DNA of 64,000 nucleotides, from assembly GCF_024273195.1 (NCBI RefSeq), contig NZ_JAMZCU010000001.1, positions 643,652-707,651 of the forward strand, in the 5' to 3' direction. The DNA comes from Devosia ureilytica (lineage in GTDB: Bacteria > Pseudomonadota > Alphaproteobacteria > Rhizobiales > Devosiaceae). Positions within the stretch are counted from its first letter, which is position 1. Every line of letters begins with the position of its first letter. Made by a program: the position numbers and the translations under genes. Positions 60,885 through 64,000 of this stretch are shown here, in pieces. The notes under the pieces were generated by a model, which was given only the letters and a program-made list of their open reading frames with translations, did not search any database and had not been told where the DNA came from.

Positions 60885-62045
60885 TTAGGACGACCAGACT
60901 TTTTCGCCGGCAATCCAGGTGGATTGGACCTGCCGGGCATCGGACAGGTGCACGAAGCTGGCTGCCGCCGAAGGCCGCAGATGGCCCAGCGTTTCGGCCC
61001 TGCCGATAGCACGCGCCGGATAGAGAGCGGCCATGCGGAAGGCTTCGGCTGGCGCCAGGCCAATCACGTCGATCATGAAATTGACCGCGTCGATCATGTC
61101 GAGATCAGCACCGGCCAGAGTGCCGTCGCTGAGACGCAAGGCCCCGTCGGCGCGGGTAATGGTGCGGCCATTGAGCTCGAAGCTGGTGAGATCGGTGCCG
61201 GTCTGCGACATGGAATCGGTGACGAGGAAGAGATGGCCGGGCGCCCGCTTGGCCCGCAGTGCCGCGCGCATGGACGCGACATGGACGTGAATGCCATCGG
61301 CGATCAGCCCGGCATTGACCTCGGGCCGGTCAAGCACGGCGCCGACGACGCCGGGCTCGCGATTGCCGAGTTGGCTCATGGCGTTGAACAGATGCGTCGC
61401 CATGCTGGCGCCAGCATCGAACGCAGCTGAGGCGACGTCGTAGCTGGCGTCGGAATGGCCAATGCTGACCACGGCGCCGGCTGCGACCAATGCGGCGATC
61501 CGGGCGGGCGGTACGGTTTCAGCGGCAACGGTGCAGACGAGGTTGGGCAGCGCTTGCGCAGCGGCGACCAGGCGCGCCAGATCGGCGTCGCTCATGGGGC
61601 GGATCAGGGCCGGATCATGTGTCCCCTTGCGAGCCGGTGCCAGGTGCGGGCCTTCGAGATGCAGGCCGATGAAGCCCGGGAGGCGCTCCTCGTCGGCCGC
61701 AATGCCGGCTGCGATGGCCTGATCGCGGACTGCGGCGGTGTCGGTGATGAGCGTCGGGAGCAGTGCCGTGGTGCCGAACCGGGCGTGAGCGGAGCAGATG
61801 GTGCGGATGGCTTCGAGCGTCGGCGCATTGTTGAACAACACGCCGCCGCCGCCATTGACCTGCAAATCGATAAAGCCGGGAACCAGCATGCCGCCATCGA
61901 GCGCGACCCGCTCGGCGTGGTCCGGCACGGCATCGCACGACACGATGCCGGCGACATAGCCGAATTCGACCAGCAAGGCCGCGTCGTCGTGCCAGTCCTC
62001 GCCGTCGAAGATGCGGGCGCCAGAAATGGCCAGCAGGTCGCTCAT
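60885..62045 (-). CDS. nagA: N-acetylglucosamine-6-phosphate deacetylase
   Basis: The protein has 386 residues. Amidohydrolase features: GFIDLQVNGGGGVLFN, the metal-binding GLHLEGPHLAPARKG, VSIGHSDASYDVASAAFDAGASMATHLFNAMSQLGNREPG and the catalytic Asp in LFLVTDSMSQTG. It deacetylates GlcNAc-6-phosphate to glucosamine-6-phosphate. The start overlaps the SIS-domain gene by four bases. Confidence 0.96.
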   Translation of the reverse strand: MSDLLAISGARIFDGEDWHDDAALLVEFGYVAGIVSCDAVPDHAERVALDGGMLVPGFIDLQVNGGGGVLFNNAPTLEAIRTICSAHARFGTTALLPTLITDTAAVRDQAIAAGIAADEERLPGFIGLHLEGPHLAPARKGTHDPALIRPMSDADLARLVAAAQALPNLVCTVAAETVPPARIAALVAAGAVVSIGHSDASYDVASAAFDAGASMATHLFNAMSQLGNREPGVVGAVLDRPEVNAGLIADGIHVHVASMRAALRAKRAPGHLFLVTDSMSQTGTDLTSFELNGRTITRADGALRLSDGTLAGADLDMIDAVNFMIDVIGLAPAEAFRMAALYPARAIGRAETLGHLRPSAAASFVHLSDARQVQSTWIAGEKVWSS

Positions 62046-63070
62046 AGAGTTTCGGTCACCTTCTTGAGGGCCGGCGGCACGTCGGGGTTAAGGCCACGGT
62101 GGCGCGACAACGCCTCGACGAAACCATAGAACGAGACAATGAGCGCCAGCGGATCGGTGATCGGGTGGCCGGTGGCTGCAAACGGCAGCGGCTTGGCAGC
62201 GCCCGGCCGGTCGCTGGTGAGGAAAGCCATTGCGCCCTGCCCGGCCAGCTTGTGCGCCATATCGGCCACCGATGCTTCAGCGGCGTCGCGGGCTGCAAGG
62301 CCCAGCACGGGATAGCCCGGCGTCACGATGGCGACGGGGCCGTGCATGACCTCGGCGGCGCTGTAGGATTCGGCCTGGATATTGCAGGTTTCCTTGAACT
62401 TCAGGGCCGCTTCATTGGCGATGGCAACGCCGGGGCCGCGTCCGAGCACATAAAGAGCATCGTGACCGTCCAGCGCCCCGATCATCTCCGACCAGTCACA
62501 GGCAACGGCCTGTGCCAGGCTCTCGGGCAGCGCCTCAACGGCGCGGGTCATTTCGGCATCGCCGCTCCAGCGCGCCAGAAGAGCCAGCCCGGCAACAACC
62601 GAGGTGACATAGGTCTTGGTGGCCGCGACGCTTTTTTCGGGGCCGGCATGCAGATCGATGGTGAAGTCACTGGCCTCGGCCAGCGGCGAGCCGGTGGTAT
62701 TGGTGATGGCAATGGTGGTGGCGCCAGACCGGCGTGCCGACTGGGCCATGCCAACAATGTCGGGACTCTTGCCTGACTGCGAAATGGCGATGGCAGCTGC
62801 CTTGCCCAGCTTCAGATCGCGCCCATAGATCGAGGCAATCGAAGGGCCGACCGATGCCACCGGAATGCCCAGCGTCAGCTCGATAGCATATTTAAGATAG
62901 GCCGAGGCGTGGTCGGACGAACCGCGGGCCACCGTAACAACCAGGGCCGGATCGAGCGCGCGCAGGCGGGCGGCGGCGTCGTCGAGCGTCGGCGCTGCAG
63001 CCTTGAGAAACCCGGCGACCACCTGTGGGATCTGGTCCACTTCCTGGCGCATGAAGGTTGGTTCGGTCAC
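62042..63070 (-). CDS. SIS-domain glucosamine-6-phosphate deaminase-like protein (NagB-II type)
   Basis: The protein has 342 residues with two SIS domains. FMRQEVDQIPQVV is the GlmS/AgaS-like N-terminus; LVVTVARGSSDHASAYLKYAIE, AIAISQSGKSPDIVGMAQ and VLGRGPGVAIANEAALKFKETCNIQAESYSAAEVMHGP follow, closing with DPLALIVSFYGFVEALS. It lacks the glutaminase half of GlmS. Beside nagA it probably converts glucosamine-6-phosphate to fructose-6-phosphate and ammonia. Four-base overlaps on both sides. Confidence 0.87.
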   Translation of the reverse strand: MTEPTFMRQEVDQIPQVVAGFLKAAAPTLDDAAARLRALDPALVVTVARGSSDHASAYLKYAIELTLGIPVASVGPSIASIYGRDLKLGKAAAIAISQSGKSPDIVGMAQSARRSGATTIAITNTTGSPLAEASDFTIDLHAGPEKSVAATKTYVTSVVAGLALLARWSGDAEMTRAVEALPESLAQAVACDWSEMIGALDGHDALYVLGRGPGVAIANEAALKFKETCNIQAESYSAAEVMHGPVAIVTPGYPVLGLAARDAAEASVADMAHKLAGQGAMAFLTSDRPGAAKPLPFAATGHPITDPLALIVSFYGFVEALSRHRGLNPDVPPALKKVTETL

Positions 63071-63852
63071 GATGAGCGGACTCCGCTGCTGGCTTCGCCA
63101 AGACGCAGCTCAGCGACAAAGTCATAGGTGTCGCCCCGATAGATGGAGCGGGTGAATTCGATGACGCGGCCCGTACCGAGGTAGGAGATGCGCTCGATGT
63201 GGAGACCCGCCGAGCCGACGGGGATCTGCAATAGATGCGCATCATCCTCGGCGATATTGGCCGCGCGAATGCGCTGGATGGCGCGCACAGGCCGGGTGCC
63301 GGACACTTCCAGATGCTTGTAGAGCGAATCCTTGATGGTCATCGGCTCGGGTAGGACGGCGGCCGAAAGGCTGGCGCGTTCGATGGCCAAAGGCATGTCG
63401 CCGGTCAGGCGCAGGCGCGATATCCGCGCCACCCGCTCGCCCGCGCCAAGACCGAGAATAATCGTCTCTTCCGGTGAAGGCACATAGAGGCCGCGCTCCA
63501 GCCATTCGGCCCGCACGGACATGCCCCGGCGAGCCATGTCTTCGGTGAACGAGGTGAGCTGGGAGAGCGACTGTTCGACACGCTGGGTTTCTGGCGCCAC
63601 AAAGGTGCCCGAGCCGTGGCGCTGCACCAGAACACCCTCGTGCACCAGCTGCTGCACGGCCTTTCGGACCGTTACGCGTGACACGTCGGCACGCTGCGCC
63701 AGGTCCCGCTCGGAGGGCAATGCATCACCGGGGTTGATATGCCCGCGCTTTATGGCATCCTCCACCCAGCGTTTGAGCTGCAGGTAGAGCGGGCCGCCAA
63801 TAGGCAGCACGACCGGACCGTCGCCGAAAATATTGCCGGACTGTTCAGTCAC
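63067..63852 (-). CDS. GntR/HutC-family regulator of the N-acetylglucosamine operon
   Basis: The protein has 261 residues from a GTG at 63852, though GGAGG is only two bases away; an ATG at 63918 is the alternative. The winged helix reads LYLQLKRWVEDAIKRGHINPGDALPSERDLAQRADVSRVTVRKAVQQLVHEGVLVQRHGSGTFV, and a UTRA effector domain (~95-240) ends with RSIYRGDTYDFVAEL. It heads the regulator-deaminase-nagA operon, so is probably an NagR-type repressor relieved by amino-sugar phosphates. TACCA repeats precede it. Confidence 0.88.
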   Translation of the reverse strand: MTEQSGNIFGDGPVVLPIGGPLYLQLKRWVEDAIKRGHINPGDALPSERDLAQRADVSRVTVRKAVQQLVHEGVLVQRHGSGTFVAPETQRVEQSLSQLTSFTEDMARRGMSVRAEWLERGLYVPSPEETIILGLGAGERVARISRLRLTGDMPLAIERASLSAAVLPEPMTIKDSLYKHLEVSGTRPVRAIQRIRAANIAEDDAHLLQIPVGSAGLHIERISYLGTGRVIEFTRSIYRGDTYDFVAELRLGEASSGVRSS

Positions 63853-63908
63853 ACGTCCTCCTTGGCCGCCCGAAAATCGGGCCGGCAGGTCTGGTACGGC
63901 AGAACCGC

Positions 63909-63943
63909 TGGTCCACATAATACCAATAAAATACCATTTACCA
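63909..63943. promoter_or_regulatory. candidate operator of the nag operon
   Basis: Three TACCA direct repeats (63921, 63932, 63939), and a TGGT at 63909 that pairs with the first ACCA across nine bases. GntR/HutC regulators bind TGGT-ACCA type palindromes. The cluster lies 57-91 bases upstream of the GTG start. The last 57 bases of the window show nothing further. Confidence 0.5.
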
Positions 63944-64000
63944 AGCCCCCTTGTGCAGAATGGGGGATAAACACAGCATCACGCTGTGGATATTGCGCTT

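Noticed and set aside
1-64000. CRISPR arrays, prophage, insertion sequences or defence islands
   Set aside because: I saw no regularly spaced direct repeats, transposase, integrase, phage structural or restriction genes. The window is core and catabolic chromosome.

Overview
The window is a dense chromosomal segment of an alphaproteobacterium. Gene content and order point to the order Hyphomicrobiales and best fit Devosia or a close relative; this is an inference, as no rRNA is present. Clues are an LdtR-type regulator beside an L,D-transpeptidase, DUF6163 next to hemB, DUF6898 beside glyA, a magnesium-type HemB without zinc cysteines, the rpoZ-rsh-pyrE-acpS-lepB-rnc-era-recO series, and an RpiR-type iolR leading the inositol genes. 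I saw no phage, insertion sequence, CRISPR array or plasmid functions. Almost everything reads as native core or catabolic chromosome.

Layout. 1-6.1 kb: the right end of an exopolysaccharide locus (truncated polysaccharide deacetylase, Wzz/ExoP-like chain-length protein with a degenerate kinase domain, Wza-like exporter, GT4 glycosyltransferase, WcaJ-type initiating transferase). 6.1-14.4 kb: an APH-fold kinase, tRNA-Pro(GGG), a 41-aa membrane protein, a CHASE2 cyclase, an AraC regulator divergent from a Gfo/Idh/MocA-aldo/keto reductase fusion, and an MFS pump with a palindromic operator. 14.5-15.8 kb: FMN riboswitch and ribN. 15.8-23.8 kb: the myo-inositol catabolic locus iolR-iolC-iolD-iolE-DUF3329-iolB, with iolG convergent. 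Matching TTCC-N6-GGAA-N6-TTCC-like operators lie before iolR and iolC.

23.9-33.5 kb holds housekeeping runs: CBP3 chaperone-yceD-plsX-fabH-ihfA-merR, bamE, an MFS transporter, then glyA-nrdR-ribH-nusB without the ribD and ribE often found there in this order. 33.6-40.7 kb: L,D-transpeptidase/LdtR, DUF6163, hemB, a DMT exporter, a methyltransferase, an RDD protein and the N-degron transferase Bpt. 40.7-53.2 kb: Dabb, parC, recO, ykvA, era, rnc, lepB, acpS, pyrE, rsh, rpoZ, a NYN-domain protein, smpB and dapA.

53.3-60 kb is the least conventional part. It has an alpha/beta-hydrolase-fold protein lacking the nucleophile and the C-terminal histidine, then a compact operon of a 1066-aa BON-repeat/OmpA envelope protein, a 43-aa membrane protein and a membrane-anchored helix-hairpin-helix protein, then a major porin with a structured leader. 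60.1-63.9 kb: an SDR and the N-acetylglucosamine operon (GntR regulator, SIS-domain deaminase, nagA), whose repeated TACCA sites form a candidate operator. Two copies of a ~60-bp REP-like element (51.6 and 58.3 kb) and a stem-rich mosaic element inside the iol operon are the only dispersed repeats I could see.
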